This document shows positions 50,839 through 59,117 of a stretch of DNA of 64,000 nt, in pieces (the first letter of the stretch is position 1; each line of letters begins with the position of its first letter). The notes beneath the pieces were generated by a model, which was given only the letters and a program-made list of their open reading frames with translations, did no database searches and had not been told where the DNA came from. This DNA comes from Fen-183 sp036504335 (GTDB taxonomy: Bacteria > Acidobacteriota > Thermoanaerobaculia > UBA5066): the NCBI GenBank assembly GCA_036504335.1, contig DASXVJ010000033.1, positions 1 through 64,000 on the forward strand, given 5' to 3'. The position numbers and the translations under genes were made by a program.

Positions 50839-51384
50839 TCAGCGCCAGCAGCCTTCGATCCAGAGCCCTTCATCGTCGTAGTAACCGGGGTCCCAGGCGG
50901 CACCCTCGAACGGCGGCAGTCCCCATCCGACGTTCGCGATGTAGACGTAGCCGGGCCCCGGGCAGGACGAGTAGAAGCGGAAGCCCGAGTACGTGCGGTA
51001 GGGCGCGCCGTATCCGCCGCCGTAGCCGTAACGGGCGTAGGGGCGCACGGGCGCGACGTACCGGTGAGGGTATCCGCCGTAGTACCCGCGGCCATAGCCG
51101 CCATAGGCTCCGTATCCGCCGCCGTAACCGTGTCCGCCGCCATGACCATAGGCGCCGCGGCCGTATCCGCCGCCGTAGGATTCGCGCCCGTAGTATCCGT
51201 AAGCGTGCCCGGGAGCCTGGTTCCGGGGCGAGCCGTGCCGCTCCTCGAACATTTCCCTCACCTGGTGCGGGCTCGGGGGAAGCGGGAACCCCTTCCATGG
51301 CTGTGCGGCGGCCTTCGGAGCGATTACCGTCAGGGCCGCGAGGGCCGCGGCGGTGAGCGTCAGATTGCGCATCCTGGTATTCAT
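50839..51384 (-). CDS. Exported Gly/Tyr-rich low-complexity protein
   Basis: A 181-residue protein with a signal peptide (to about residue 28). A polar stretch (HQVREMFEERHG) leads to a Gly/Tyr/His repeat region (about 60-125) built of YGGGYG, GAYG and GGYGRG units. The end holds three aromatic-rich segments and two Cys (FYSSCPGPG and IEGCWR). Such Gly/Tyr-rich exported proteins can form fibrous or adhesive layers or bind metal; here no specific role is evident. ATG at 51384 is preceded by AAAGAGAGG. Confidence 0.72.
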   Translation of the reverse strand: MNTRMRNLTLTAAALAALTVIAPKAAAQPWKGFPLPPSPHQVREMFEERHGSPRNQAPGHAYGYYGRESYGGGYGRGAYGHGGGHGYGGGYGAYGGYGRGYYGGYPHRYVAPVRPYARYGYGGGYGAPYRTYSGFRFYSSCPGPGYVYIANVGWGLPPFEGAAWDPGYYDDEGLWIEGCWR

Positions 51385-51540
51385 GATCGGCCTCTCTTTC
51401 TGCCCTGAGCGTCTTGCCCCGGACGAAAACAGAGTTGCAAGGCCGTGCCAGCTCTATCCCCGTGATCTCCCTCACCCGTCGCACGTTTTCGTGTTGCCCG
51501 GAGAGGACGGTGCACCTTTCCGTGACGCTTGATCAGGTCG

Positions 51541-51819
51541 TCAGGGCGTTTTCGGACTTCTTGGAAGGGTGAAGAGGGTCAGAGCAGCCGCGAGCGGCCC
51601 GACGATCATCAATGTCGGATTCAGCCCCCACGCGGCCGCGAAGTTGCCGTGCAGGAGCTGGTGGGCGGCGCGCAGGGAGCCGCAGCCGGGGCACTGCGCT
51701 CCGAGAAACGTCTTGAACAGACAGGGCGGGTAGAAACCCGCGGTGGCAGGATCGAAAAAGAAAAGGACCGCCCCGGCGAGCGCGGCGGTCCCCAGGATCA
51801 GGATCTTTCGACGGCTCAC
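51541..51819 (-). CDS. DUF2752 small membrane protein
   Basis: A 92-residue protein with two membrane helices. The diagnostic CPGCGSLRAAHQLLHG lies near residue 45; the CPxCGxTRA-LLHG pattern defines DUF2752. The function is unknown. GTG at 51819 overlaps the OPT transporter's stop by 4 nt. Its last codons (LFTLPRSPKTP) are read from a half copy of the palindromic repeat, so the usual C-terminus may have been replaced. Confidence 0.82.
   Translation of the reverse strand: MSRRKILILGTAALAGAVLFFFDPATAGFYPPCLFKTFLGAQCPGCGSLRAAHQLLHGNFAAAWGLNPTLMIVGPLAAALTLFTLPRSPKTP
51558..51585 (+). repeat. Half copy of the palindromic repeat at the DUF2752 3' end
   Basis: TTCTTGGAAGGGTG followed by AAGAGGG and AGAGC matches the left arm of the full 96-bp element (one extra G). 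No right arm is found about 96 bp on. It shares 15 identical bases with the half copy at 55301-55333. Confidence 0.5.
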
Positions 51820-53864
51820 ATCATCGCGGTCGGAGGAGCCGGCTCGTCGGCAGCGCCGGCCTTCCCGAGGGGCACCCACACGAGATACGCCGCGAGGATG
51901 AGCATGACCGGGATGGCGAGCCATCCGCCCACCGCGTCGAACATCCCGCCGATCTGCGGGAACCTGTTGTCCGAGCGGAACGCGACGACGCCCGCCACGA
52001 GGAGCCCGACGAGCGCCTCGCCCGCGATGAGCCCCGACGCCGCGAGGACGCCCGCGTTCTCGACGCGCGCCTTCTGCGCCTCGTTGTAGCCGCGCTTGTC
52101 GGCCGACTTCGTCACGGCGCCCTTGATGAGGCCGCCGATGAAGATCGCGAACGTCGTCTCGAGAGGCAGGTACATGCCGACCGAGAAGAGCATCGGGCTC
52201 TTGACGCGGATGAGGATGAGCGAGAGGCCCATCGCGATGCCGACGAGGACGAGCGGCCACGCCATCTCGCCGCCCACGATGCCCTGCGAAAGCGCCGCCA
52301 TGAGGCCCGCCTGCGGGGCCGGGAGGTTCTTGCCGCCGAAGCCGCCGACGCCGGGGTTCGAGGCGAGGTCGGACGTGTGAAGGAGGTAGAGCGGGAAGAA
52401 CATGACGAGCCCGGCGACGAGAACGCCGAGGATGTCGCCGAGCTGCATCTTCCACGGCGTGCCGCCGAGGATGTGCCCGACTTTGAGGTCCTGCAGCATC
52501 TCGCCCGCGACCGCCGACGACACGCAGACGACCGCCGCGACGCCGAGCACGGCCGCGACGCCCTGCGCGCCCTTGACGCCGATGATGACCATCGTGAGCG
52601 CCGCGACGATCGTCGTCGCGAGCGTGAGGCCCGAGATCGGGTTGTTCGACGAGCCGATCATCCCGACGAGGTTTCCGGACACGGCCGCGAAGAAGAAGCC
52701 CGTCACGAGCATGACGAGCGCCGCGAGGAACGCGCCGCCCATGACGCCCGTGAAGTAGAAGTAGAGGCCGACCATGAGGACGAAGACGGCCGCGATGCCG
52801 AGGCCGACGACCTTCAGGCTGAGGTCCTTCTCGATGCGCGACGTGGCCGCGGAGGCCGCCGCCGACTTCTTGACGTCCTGGACGCCGCGCTTGATGCCGG
52901 CGACGAGGTTCTTCCGCATCCGGAAGAGCGTGAAGCACGCGCCGACGAGCATGCCGCCGACCGCGATGGGCCGGACGATGTAGCGGTAGAGGTGGCCCGC
53001 GAGGCCGGCCCAGTTCTGCGTGCCGTCCGCGGCCGTGTAGGCGCCGATGTTCGCGGGCCCGAGGAAGAAGACGAGGAGGGGTACGAAGAGGCCCCACGCG
53101 AGGAGGCCGCCCGCGAAGTTCAGCGCGCCCAGCTCGGGCCCGATGATGTAGCCGACGCCGAAATATGCGGGCGTCGCCGCGGGGGCGGACATCGTCGTGA
53201 CGCCGCCGGCCTCGATCTTGTGCGCGTCGCCCTTGAGGCCGAGGCGCACGAAGCTTTCCTTGAACGTCCCGACCGCGACGTGGAAGTCGTTCGAGGCCTT
53301 GAAGAGCCCGAAGTCGCCGAGGAACTTGATGATCGCCCCGACGCCCATCGCCTTGAAGAGCTGCTGCGCCGCCTCGGCGCCGCGCTGGCCGGCCTTGTGG
53401 ATCTCGGCCGCGGCGACGGACTCGGGGAACGGCAGCGACTTGTCCTCGACCATCACGCGCCGGAGCACCGTCACGAACAGGATGCCGAGGAAGCCGCCGA
53501 GGATCATGAGAGCCGTCGCCGTGAGGTACTCGCTCGCGTTCCAGCCCTGGAACTTCCACATCCCGAGGATCACGAACGCCGGGATCGTGAAGATCGCGCC
53601 GGCGGCGACCGACTCGCCGATGGACCCGACGGTACGGGCGAAGTTCTCCTCGAGGAGCGAGCCTTTGAAGATCCTCAGGACCGCCATCCCGATGACGGCC
53701 GCCGGGTACGTCGCCGCGATCGTCATGCCGGCCTTCAGGCCGAGATAGGCGTTCGCGGCGCCGAGGATGACGCTCATGAGGAGGCCCAGAACGAGGGCCC
53801 GCCCCGTGAACTCCCGCATCTGGGAGTCGGCGGGGACGAACGGCTTGAATTCCTTGTCACTCAT
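51816..53864 (-). CDS. OPT-family oligopeptide/metal-chelate transporter
   Basis: A 682-residue inner-membrane transporter with about 14-16 helices. The N-terminus (PFVPADSQMREFTGRALVLG) and ANAYLGLKAGMTIAATYPAAVIGM match bacterial OPT proteins, and SVAAAEIHKAGQRG is the typical loop near residue 135. OPT carriers move small peptides or metal-nicotianamine/glutathione-like compounds with protons. ATG at 53864 begins the unit. DUF2752 is coupled to it by a 4-nt overlap; the substrate is unknown. Confidence 0.9.
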   Translation of the reverse strand: MSDKEFKPFVPADSQMREFTGRALVLGLLMSVILGAANAYLGLKAGMTIAATYPAAVIGMAVLRIFKGSLLEENFARTVGSIGESVAAGAIFTIPAFVILGMWKFQGWNASEYLTATALMILGGFLGILFVTVLRRVMVEDKSLPFPESVAAAEIHKAGQRGAEAAQQLFKAMGVGAIIKFLGDFGLFKASNDFHVAVGTFKESFVRLGLKGDAHKIEAGGVTTMSAPAATPAYFGVGYIIGPELGALNFAGGLLAWGLFVPLLVFFLGPANIGAYTAADGTQNWAGLAGHLYRYIVRPIAVGGMLVGACFTLFRMRKNLVAGIKRGVQDVKKSAAASAATSRIEKDLSLKVVGLGIAAVFVLMVGLYFYFTGVMGGAFLAALVMLVTGFFFAAVSGNLVGMIGSSNNPISGLTLATTIVAALTMVIIGVKGAQGVAAVLGVAAVVCVSSAVAGEMLQDLKVGHILGGTPWKMQLGDILGVLVAGLVMFFPLYLLHTSDLASNPGVGGFGGKNLPAPQAGLMAALSQGIVGGEMAWPLVLVGIAMGLSLILIRVKSPMLFSVGMYLPLETTFAIFIGGLIKGAVTKSADKRGYNEAQKARVENAGVLAASGLIAGEALVGLLVAGVVAFRSDNRFPQIGGMFDAVGGWLAIPVMLILAAYLVWVPLGKAGAADEPAPPTAMM

Positions 53865-53944
53865 GCGGAAAAAATCCTCCTTGCACCGCGGGTCGCGGGT
53901 GAGGCCGGCCGGTGCATTCGGCGAAATTCGGTCATGGAAACGGG

Positions 53945-53963
53945 CCGGAGTCTGACACTCCGG
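53945..53963. other. Inverted repeat between the divergent OPT and receiver-like genes
   Basis: CCGGAGT, 5 nt, ACTCCGG form a 7-bp perfect inverted repeat in the 212-bp intergenic region. It may be an operator for either gene. It has no T-run. Confidence 0.3.
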
Positions 53964-54057
53964 AGCCCGGATTGTCGAACGGGAAACGCCTGTCGCGGCT
54001 ATACTTCAGGGTGACGCAGTCCCATGAGACGGCCGGGCCACCCGGGACCGGGGTCTG

Positions 54058-54072
54058 CCTCCTCCGAGGAGG
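54058..54072 (+). promoter_or_regulatory. Hairpin sequestering the ribosome site of the receiver-like gene
   Basis: CCTCCT, loop CCG, AGGAGG: the AGGAGG ribosome site of the gene at 54077 pairs perfectly with the six bases upstream. A leader of about 70 nt after TATACT (54000-54005) contains it. It may limit translation. Confidence 0.4.
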
Positions 54073-54076
54073 GACC

Positions 54077-54487
54077 ATGAATCGCACCGTGCTCGTCCTG
54101 ACAGACGACCTCTTCTGGAGAACGAAGATCGATCACGCGCTGAAATCCAGCCAGACGCCCGGCGTCTTCCTCGACACGCCCGCGGAGATCGAGAAGAAGG
54201 CCGATCCGACCCGGGTCGGCCTCGTCCTGATCGACCTCGCCCTCAAGAGCGACCCGATCGCCGCGATCACGGCCCTCAAGAAGGCCCCGAGGACGAAGAA
54301 CATCACGGTGGTCGGCTACTGCGAGCACAAGCAGCTCGAGCTGATCGAGCGCGCGAAGAAGGCCGGCTGCGACCAGGTGCTCATGCGCTCGACGTTCTCC
54401 CAGAACCTCGGCGACATCATCCTGAAGTTCGCGCTCCCCGGCAGCGTCCGCCAGGAGTCCGAGGAAGTCGAGCTGCCGGAGGAGTAG
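54077..54487 (+). CDS. Receiver-like domain protein
   Basis: A 136-residue protein with the CheY fold: VLVLTDDLFWRTKI at the N-terminus, LVLIDLALKSDP where the phospho-acceptor Asp falls, and a late KKAGCDQVLMRS loop. The acidic pair of motif I is partly kept (TDD), so phosphorylation is possible but not sure; the Lys of the last motif is not evident. No histidine kinase is adjacent. The last dozen residues are acidic (EESEEVELPEE in effect). The ribosome site is locked in a hairpin. Confidence 0.72.
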   Translation: MNRTVLVLTDDLFWRTKIDHALKSSQTPGVFLDTPAEIEKKADPTRVGLVLIDLALKSDPIAAITALKKAPRTKNITVVGYCEHKQLELIERAKKAGCDQVLMRSTFSQNLGDIILKFALPGSVRQESEEVELPEE

Positions 54488-54496
54488 GGCCCGCGG

Positions 54497-54943
54497 TCAG
54501 GGCGCCGGCGTCACGATCTCGATGCCCGGAGCAAGACCGCGGAAGTGGCGTTCGTTGAACGTCAGAATCACTTCGGCGCCGGCACGAACCGCACACCGGG
54601 CGATCACGGCGTCGTAGGTTCGGCCCCCGGCGATGGAACGGGCCGGCGCCTCCGAGATGAGCGCCCGATACGAAACCGCCTCGAGGGCCACGAGTGAATG
54701 CCCGAAGAGATTCGCCTCCAGAAGGGCGAGCGCGTCGCCTGGTGAGAGGCGGTGCGGTGCGGGGAGTCGTGTGAGAACCGCGTAGGATTCGACGAGGGCG
54801 GGCGCCGCGACGATGAACCGCTCGCCGGCGTCGAGACGCGCAGAGACTTCACGAACAGCCGCCTCGTGGCATTCGTGCCAGTCGACGAGCGCCGCCACAA
54901 TGCAACTCGTATCGGGGAGAAACCCTCCGAGCGGCCGGGGCAC
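54497..54943 (-). CDS. vapC: PIN-domain toxin VapC
   Basis: A 148-residue PIN-domain ribonuclease. The first acidic residue is in FLPDTSCIVAALV, the second in ALVESYAVLTRL, and the third Asp in TYDAVIARCAVRAGAEVILTFN, the usual VapC spacing. It should cleave RNA and be held by the AbrB-type protein encoded 1 bp upstream on the same strand. As the last gene of a small TA operon it begins the accessory patch. Confidence 0.87.
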   Translation of the reverse strand: MPRPLGGFLPDTSCIVAALVDWHECHEAAVREVSARLDAGERFIVAAPALVESYAVLTRLPAPHRLSPGDALALLEANLFGHSLVALEAVSYRALISEAPARSIAGGRTYDAVIARCAVRAGAEVILTFNERHFRGLAPGIEIVTPAP

Positions 54944-54944
54944 G

Positions 54945-55202
54945 TCAGCCCCGGCGCTTCAGGATCGATCTCGTGCGCTCGACGCCTTCGGTCGTGAGAC
55001 GCGGCCCCTTCCCCGCGTCCGCCGCGCGCGCAACCATGAGGCGTCCCTTTCGCACGAGCCTCACCGGGCGCGTCTCGGGTTCGAGAATCACCTGGCCCTC
55101 CGAGACACGTACGTCGAGTGTCGCGCCCGCGACGAGACCCGCCTCGCGGCGAGCCTCCCGCGGGATGACGAGGCGCCCGGCGGAATCTATGGTGGTTTTC
55201 AT
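54945..55202 (-). CDS. vapB: SpoVT-AbrB-fold antitoxin VapB
   Basis: An 85-residue antitoxin. The N-terminus is a swapped-hairpin AbrB/MazE DNA-binding domain (TTIDSAGRLVIPREARREAGL) and the C-terminus (GPRLTTEGVERTRSILKRRG) would wrap the toxin. It starts at ATG 55202, inside an imperfect palindrome and 7 nt after TAGAAT, so it is probably leaderless and self-repressed. The toxin follows 1 bp after its stop. Confidence 0.85.
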   Translation of the reverse strand: MKTTIDSAGRLVIPREARREAGLVAGATLDVRVSEGQVILEPETRPVRLVRKGRLMVARAADAGKGPRLTTEGVERTRSILKRRG

Positions 55203-55218
55203 GGTGGATATTCTACCA
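55202..55218 (-). promoter_or_regulatory. Putative vapBC promoter and operator
   Basis: The 17-bp imperfect palindrome TGGTGGATATTCTACCA (plus strand) contains, on the minus strand, TAGAAT (55215-55210), 7 nt before the vapB ATG. AbrB-type antitoxins bind such palindromes to repress their own operon. The asparaginase start lies only 43 bp away on the other strand. Confidence 0.4.
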
Positions 55219-55231
55219 TTTCATTCTCGGC

Positions 55232-55237
55232 TATCGT
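55232..55237 (+). promoter_or_regulatory. TATCGT -10-like box 7 nt before the asparaginase gene
   Basis: TATCGT ends 7 nt before the ATG at 55245. The gap CTCCCGC has no ribosome site. It is divergent from the vapBC promoter. Confidence 0.3.
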
Positions 55238-55244
55238 CTCCCGC

Positions 55245-56351
55245 ATGACTTCCAGCCGCCGTCGCTTTCTCCAGGCCGCCGCAGCCGCATCTCTTGCCGG
55301 CGCCCTCCCCTCTTCACCCTTCGAAGAGAAATTGCAGGGCCAGAGCACTCCGGCCGCAGGAAACGCGCCTGCTTCTGGCACGGACGGCTACGTCCTCGTG
55401 ACGTCCGGCAACGGCGTCGAGGCCGCGAAGGCCGCGCGGCAGGCGCTCATCCAGGGCTACGACCCGCTCGACGCCGCGATCGCCGGCGTGAACGTGAACG
55501 AGCTCGACCCGAACGACATGAGCGTCGGGTACGGCGGGATCCCGAACGAGGAGGGCGTGGTGCAGCTGGACGCGGCCGTCATGGACGGGCGCACGCTGCG
55601 CGCGGGCGCCGTCGGCGCGCTCGAGGGCGTGAAGACGCCGTCGAAGGTCGCGAAGCTCGTCATGGAGCGCACGGACCGCGTGTTTCTCGTCGGCGCGGGC
55701 GCCCGGAAGTTCGCGACGGCGCACGGCTTCCCGGTCGAGGACCTCCTCACGGAGAAGACGCGGAAGATCTGGCTCTACTGGAGAGAGCGCCTGTCGGACA
55801 GCGACGACTGGATCGAGTCGGCCAAGGAAGCCGAGGACCCGGCCATCCAGGAATTCATCCGGAAGTACGGCAACGCCGACTTCCGCCCGCAGGGCACGAT
55901 CCACATGTCCGTCCGCAGCGCCAAGGGCGACCTCGTCGGCGTCACGACGACGTCCGGCCTCTTCTTCAAGATTCCCGGCCGCCTCGGCGACTCGCCGGTG
56001 ATCGGCGCGGGTATCTATTCCGAGAACGGCGTCGGGAGCTGCGGGTCCACGGGACGCGGCGAGGCGAACCTCCTGACGTGCGGCTCGCACACCGTCGTCG
56101 AGTTCATGCGGCAGGGAAAGAGCCCGGAGGAGGCCTGCCTCCTCGCCCTCAAGCGCATCGACGAAAAAACCCACCGCGTCCCCCGCCACCGCGACGACAA
56201 GGGCCGCCCGAAGTTCAACGTCAACTTCTACGCGGTCGACGCCAAGGGCAAAGCCGCCGGCGCCGCCATCTGGAGCGGCAGCAAGTACGTCGTCGGCGAC
56301 AACGACGGCGTGCGGACACTGGAGTCGGCGTACCTGTACAAGAAGGGATAG
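55245..56351 (+). CDS. Exported N(4)-glycosylasparaginase/isoaspartyl peptidase family protein
   Basis: A 368-residue Ntn hydrolase. The N-terminus has a twin-arginine motif (SSRRRFLQAA), so it is exported folded. VLVTSGNGVEAAKAARQAL opens the domain; PQGTIHMSV near residue 222 holds the nucleophile Thr exposed by self-cleavage, followed by TTTSGLFFKIPGRLGDSPVIGAGIY and GSTGRGEANL. It should cleave the glycan-asparagine bond or isoaspartyl dipeptides in the periplasm. Its leader-to-mature linker (SSPFEEKLQGQ) is encoded by a half copy of the palindromic repeat. Confidence 0.87.
   Translation: MTSSRRRFLQAAAAASLAGALPSSPFEEKLQGQSTPAAGNAPASGTDGYVLVTSGNGVEAAKAARQALIQGYDPLDAAIAGVNVNELDPNDMSVGYGGIPNEEGVVQLDAAVMDGRTLRAGAVGALEGVKTPSKVAKLVMERTDRVFLVGAGARKFATAHGFPVEDLLTEKTRKIWLYWRERLSDSDDWIESAKEAEDPAIQEFIRKYGNADFRPQGTIHMSVRSAKGDLVGVTTTSGLFFKIPGRLGDSPVIGAGIYSENGVGSCGSTGRGEANLLTCGSHTVVEFMRQGKSPEEACLLALKRIDEKTHRVPRHRDDKGRPKFNVNFYAVDAKGKAAGAAIWSGSKYVVGDNDGVRTLESAYLYKKG
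55301..55333 (-). repeat. Half copy of the palindromic repeat in the asparaginase leader region
   Basis: On the minus strand AATTTCTCTTCGAAGG is followed by GTGAAGAGGGG, close to the left arm and its flank in the exporter gene copy. In the host gene it encodes SSPFEEK, like the PFEEK end of the full element. No second arm is found. Confidence 0.5.
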
Positions 56352-56355
56352 TCGC

Positions 56356-58242
56356 TTGCCCGAAAGTGTCCCTGCCTCGTCCGATCCCTGGGGGTGGGCC
56401 GGTACCGTTCGTGACTTTCTTAACTCAACCCCCGAGAAATGGCTCGCCTCGCTCAGCGACCACCACAGGCGGATGTTCGCTCGGCATCCGGCGGGCACGC
56501 AGACAGGCGCGTGGTCCGAGGAATACGAGATTCTTGCGGCCGCCCTGAGGATCGTCTGTATCGCGAAGCCCGACGCGATCCACTGGGGGATCGTGTTCGA
56601 GTACGAACTCCCCTTGGAGGGAGGCCGCCGGCCCGACGTGGTACTGCTCGCGGGAGGCGCAATCGCAGTTCTGGAGTTCAAGTCCACCGCACGGCTGAAC
56701 CGCGGGTTCGTCGACCAGGTAGCCGCATACGCTCGAGATCTCGCCGAATACCACGAAGAGAGTCATGGGCGGCTGATTCATCCGATCCTCGTGCTCACGA
56801 AGGGAACGTACAAGGAGAGGCGAGACCAGGGTGTCTCGGTTATCGACGTGGCTTTGCTCAGTTCGTCGCTTCAAAAGGCCGCGGCCGACGGTCATGTTGA
56901 CCTCACCGCATGGCTCAACTCGGATTACAGACCGCTGCCCTTCCTTGTCGAGGCAGCGCGACGGATTTTCGCGAACGAGCCACTCCCGCACGTAAAGCGA
57001 GCCCTTTCAGCTGGAATCCCACAGGCTGTTGATCTCCTATGCAAGATCGCGGGAGATGCTGCTGCCAGCGGTCAACGAGTGCTCGTGATGCTCACCGGCG
57101 TTCCGGGTTCGGGAAAGACCTTGACTGGGTTGAGGCTGGTCTATGAACACTCGTCTCAACTTGGGTCGTCGACGTTTCTTTCAGGCAATGGGCCGCTCGT
57201 TCAAGTGCTCCAAGATGCTCTAGGGAACAGAGCTTTCGTCCGGGACCTGCACGCTTACATCCGAAGCTACGGAATCGGCCAGCGCAAGCCGAAGGAACAT
57301 GTCGTCGTATTCGATGAGGCACAGCGTGCGTGGGATCAGGCATACATGCAGGAAAAGCGCGGTGTCCCGAAGGGCGAGCCACAACTTCTTGTCGAAGCGG
57401 GTGAAAAGGTCGAGGCATGGGTCGCACTCGTCGGTCTCGTCGGAGACGGGCAGGAAATTCACTCCGGAGAAGAGGGGGGAATCGCTCAGTGGGCCGACGC
57501 GGTTCGGCCCCCGATCGCTTCAGTTGATTGGAGCGTTCACTGCGCGCCTCGCCTAGCCGCGGACTTTGAAAGGTCCAGCCCCGTCACTCACAAAGAACTC
57601 GACCTCTCGCTGAGCCTGAGATCTCGCCGCGCCGAGCAACTACACGCTTGGGTGCAGAATCTCCTCGACGGAAGTCTCCCGTTTGCTGCCCGTCTCGCCC
57701 TCCCCATGCACGACGAGGGCTTTCCGATGTATCTCACGAGGGATCTGGACGAGGCCAAGCGTTACGTACGTGCCCGCTATGAGGGTGATGCCGACAAGCG
57801 ATACGGCCTTCTTTCGTCTTCACACGCACGGAGCCTTCCGAAGTTCGGTGTGGATAACAGCTGGCCTGCGACGAGCCGTCTCAAGGTCGCGCGCTGGTAT
57901 AACGACCCGCCGAGCAAGAACACATCTTGTTGTGCGTTAGAGGCCACAGTGACTGAGTTCAGTTGCCAGGGCCTAGAACTGGACCTGCCCGTTGTCTGCT
58001 GGGGAGAGGATTACGCCTGGACCGGCTCCGAGTGGAAGCTGACGCCAATTCGACGTAAGTACGTTCAAGCCGACCCCAAGCAACTCTTAAAGAACGTCTA
58101 TCGGGTGTTGCTGACTCGGGGACGTGACGGGCTCGTGATCTTCATTCCGCCAACGCCAGCACTCGACCAGACCGAAGTTGCGCTTCTTGCCGCCGGTGTT
58201 CGCCCAGTTCCGGGCGAAGAGCAGATCGCAGCGCTTGCCTAA
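56356..58242 (+). CDS. PD-(D/E)XK-like plus DUF2075 (Schlafen-type helicase) protein, lower GC
   Basis: A 628-residue protein. An N-terminal domain has RRPDVVLLAGG and AVLEFKSTARL (residues ~92-113), the P-D...E-x-K pattern of restriction-like nucleases. A P-loop ATPase of the DUF2075/Schlafen-group helicase type follows with GVPGSGKTL (Walker A, ~250) and HVVVFDEAQRAW (Walker B, ~317). A late LLTRGRDGLVIFIP resembles the helicase motif VI region. The GC content is visibly lower than neighbours, which suggests transfer. TTG at 56356 is the only early start and is uncertain. Flanking TA modules make a defence role plausible but unproven. Confidence 0.8.
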   Translation: MPESVPASSDPWGWAGTVRDFLNSTPEKWLASLSDHHRRMFARHPAGTQTGAWSEEYEILAAALRIVCIAKPDAIHWGIVFEYELPLEGGRRPDVVLLAGGAIAVLEFKSTARLNRGFVDQVAAYARDLAEYHEESHGRLIHPILVLTKGTYKERRDQGVSVIDVALLSSSLQKAAADGHVDLTAWLNSDYRPLPFLVEAARRIFANEPLPHVKRALSAGIPQAVDLLCKIAGDAAASGQRVLVMLTGVPGSGKTLTGLRLVYEHSSQLGSSTFLSGNGPLVQVLQDALGNRAFVRDLHAYIRSYGIGQRKPKEHVVVFDEAQRAWDQAYMQEKRGVPKGEPQLLVEAGEKVEAWVALVGLVGDGQEIHSGEEGGIAQWADAVRPPIASVDWSVHCAPRLAADFERSSPVTHKELDLSLSLRSRRAEQLHAWVQNLLDGSLPFAARLALPMHDEGFPMYLTRDLDEAKRYVRARYEGDADKRYGLLSSSHARSLPKFGVDNSWPATSRLKVARWYNDPPSKNTSCCALEATVTEFSCQGLELDLPVVCWGEDYAWTGSEWKLTPIRRKYVQADPKQLLKNVYRVLLTRGRDGLVIFIPPTPALDQTEVALLAAGVRPVPGEEQIAALA

Positions 58243-59117
58243 AAGCTAGTCAACGGTCCTTGCGCCACCCCCACCGCGCTCACCACCGGCCTCTCTCGGC
58301 CGGGGATTCGCTCGTGGATGGGGATGTTGAGCACCTTGTAGCTGCCGTCGGGCTGGCGCTTAACCAGCGTGGAGCTGCCGCCGCCGTCGAGGTTGAGCGC
58401 GTCGGTCGCGCCCTCGCCCTTCAGCATCTGCTTCAGCTCGTCCAGCGTCGCGCCTTCGGAGACGCCGGGCTGCCGGCCGTCGGCGACGAGAAACCAGACC
58501 TTCTGCCTCGTCGAATCGACGCCCACCGCCGTGCGCGGGTGGCGGAGGGACTTGAAGATCTTGTCCGCGAACGCCGTGTCCACCGCTTCGCCGTGCCAGA
58601 GCAGCAGCGGGCCGGACGCGAGGCCGTAGCGCGCGCCCTTGCACGCGAAGCCCTTCTCGACGCGGACGTTTCGCCCGTCCATGCACAGCCCCGCGTTGAT
58701 GAGGCCGAGGCCGGGGCCCTTCGGCGCGACGGACTCGCCGTCGAGGAGGAGCCCGCCGACCGCGTCGGCGCGTTCGCCCGCCGCCGGGTACTTCCCGGCC
58801 GGCAGCTGGAAGAAGCTCGCGTTCACCGCGAGGAAAAGACCGTTCAGCGCCGCGAGCCGGCTCACCGTCGCGGTGACGAGGCCGTCCGGGCCGCGCTCGG
58901 CGACGACCTTCAGCACGCCCGGCGCCTTTGCGAGGTCGATCGCCACGACGTGCACGACCAGGGGAACGAGGTCCCTCCGCTCGACCTTCCGGATCGAAAC
59001 GCCGGGAATGGCGGGAGCGGGCGTCGCCGCGCTGCGCGCCGGCGAGCGCGGCGCCGGCTCGGGCGCGCACGAGACGAGAGCGAGAAGAGCGAGCAGGCCC
59101 GCGCGGGAGCTCTTCAA
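58239..59117 (-). CDS. Phosphodiester glycosidase (NAGPA/DUF2233) family lipoprotein
   Basis: A 292-residue exported protein. LLALVSC ends the leader with a lipobox Cys near residue 17. The family motifs are NASFFQLPAGKYPAAG (about 97) and ALNLDGGGSSTLV (about 250), with RPVVSAVGV at the end. In this family a phosphodiester-linked sugar is uncovered, as in the mammalian mannose-6-phosphate uncovering enzyme; bacterial members act on envelope or secreted glycans. ATG at 59117 overlaps the vapC stop by 4 nt, so it is coupled to the TA operon. Confidence 0.85.
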   Translation of the reverse strand: MKSSRAGLLALLALVSCAPEPAPRSPARSAATPAPAIPGVSIRKVERRDLVPLVVHVVAIDLAKAPGVLKVVAERGPDGLVTATVSRLAALNGLFLAVNASFFQLPAGKYPAAGERADAVGGLLLDGESVAPKGPGLGLINAGLCMDGRNVRVEKGFACKGARYGLASGPLLLWHGEAVDTAFADKIFKSLRHPRTAVGVDSTRQKVWFLVADGRQPGVSEGATLDELKQMLKGEGATDALNLDGGGSSTLVKRQPDGSYKVLNIPIHERIPGRERPVVSAVGVAQGPLTSF

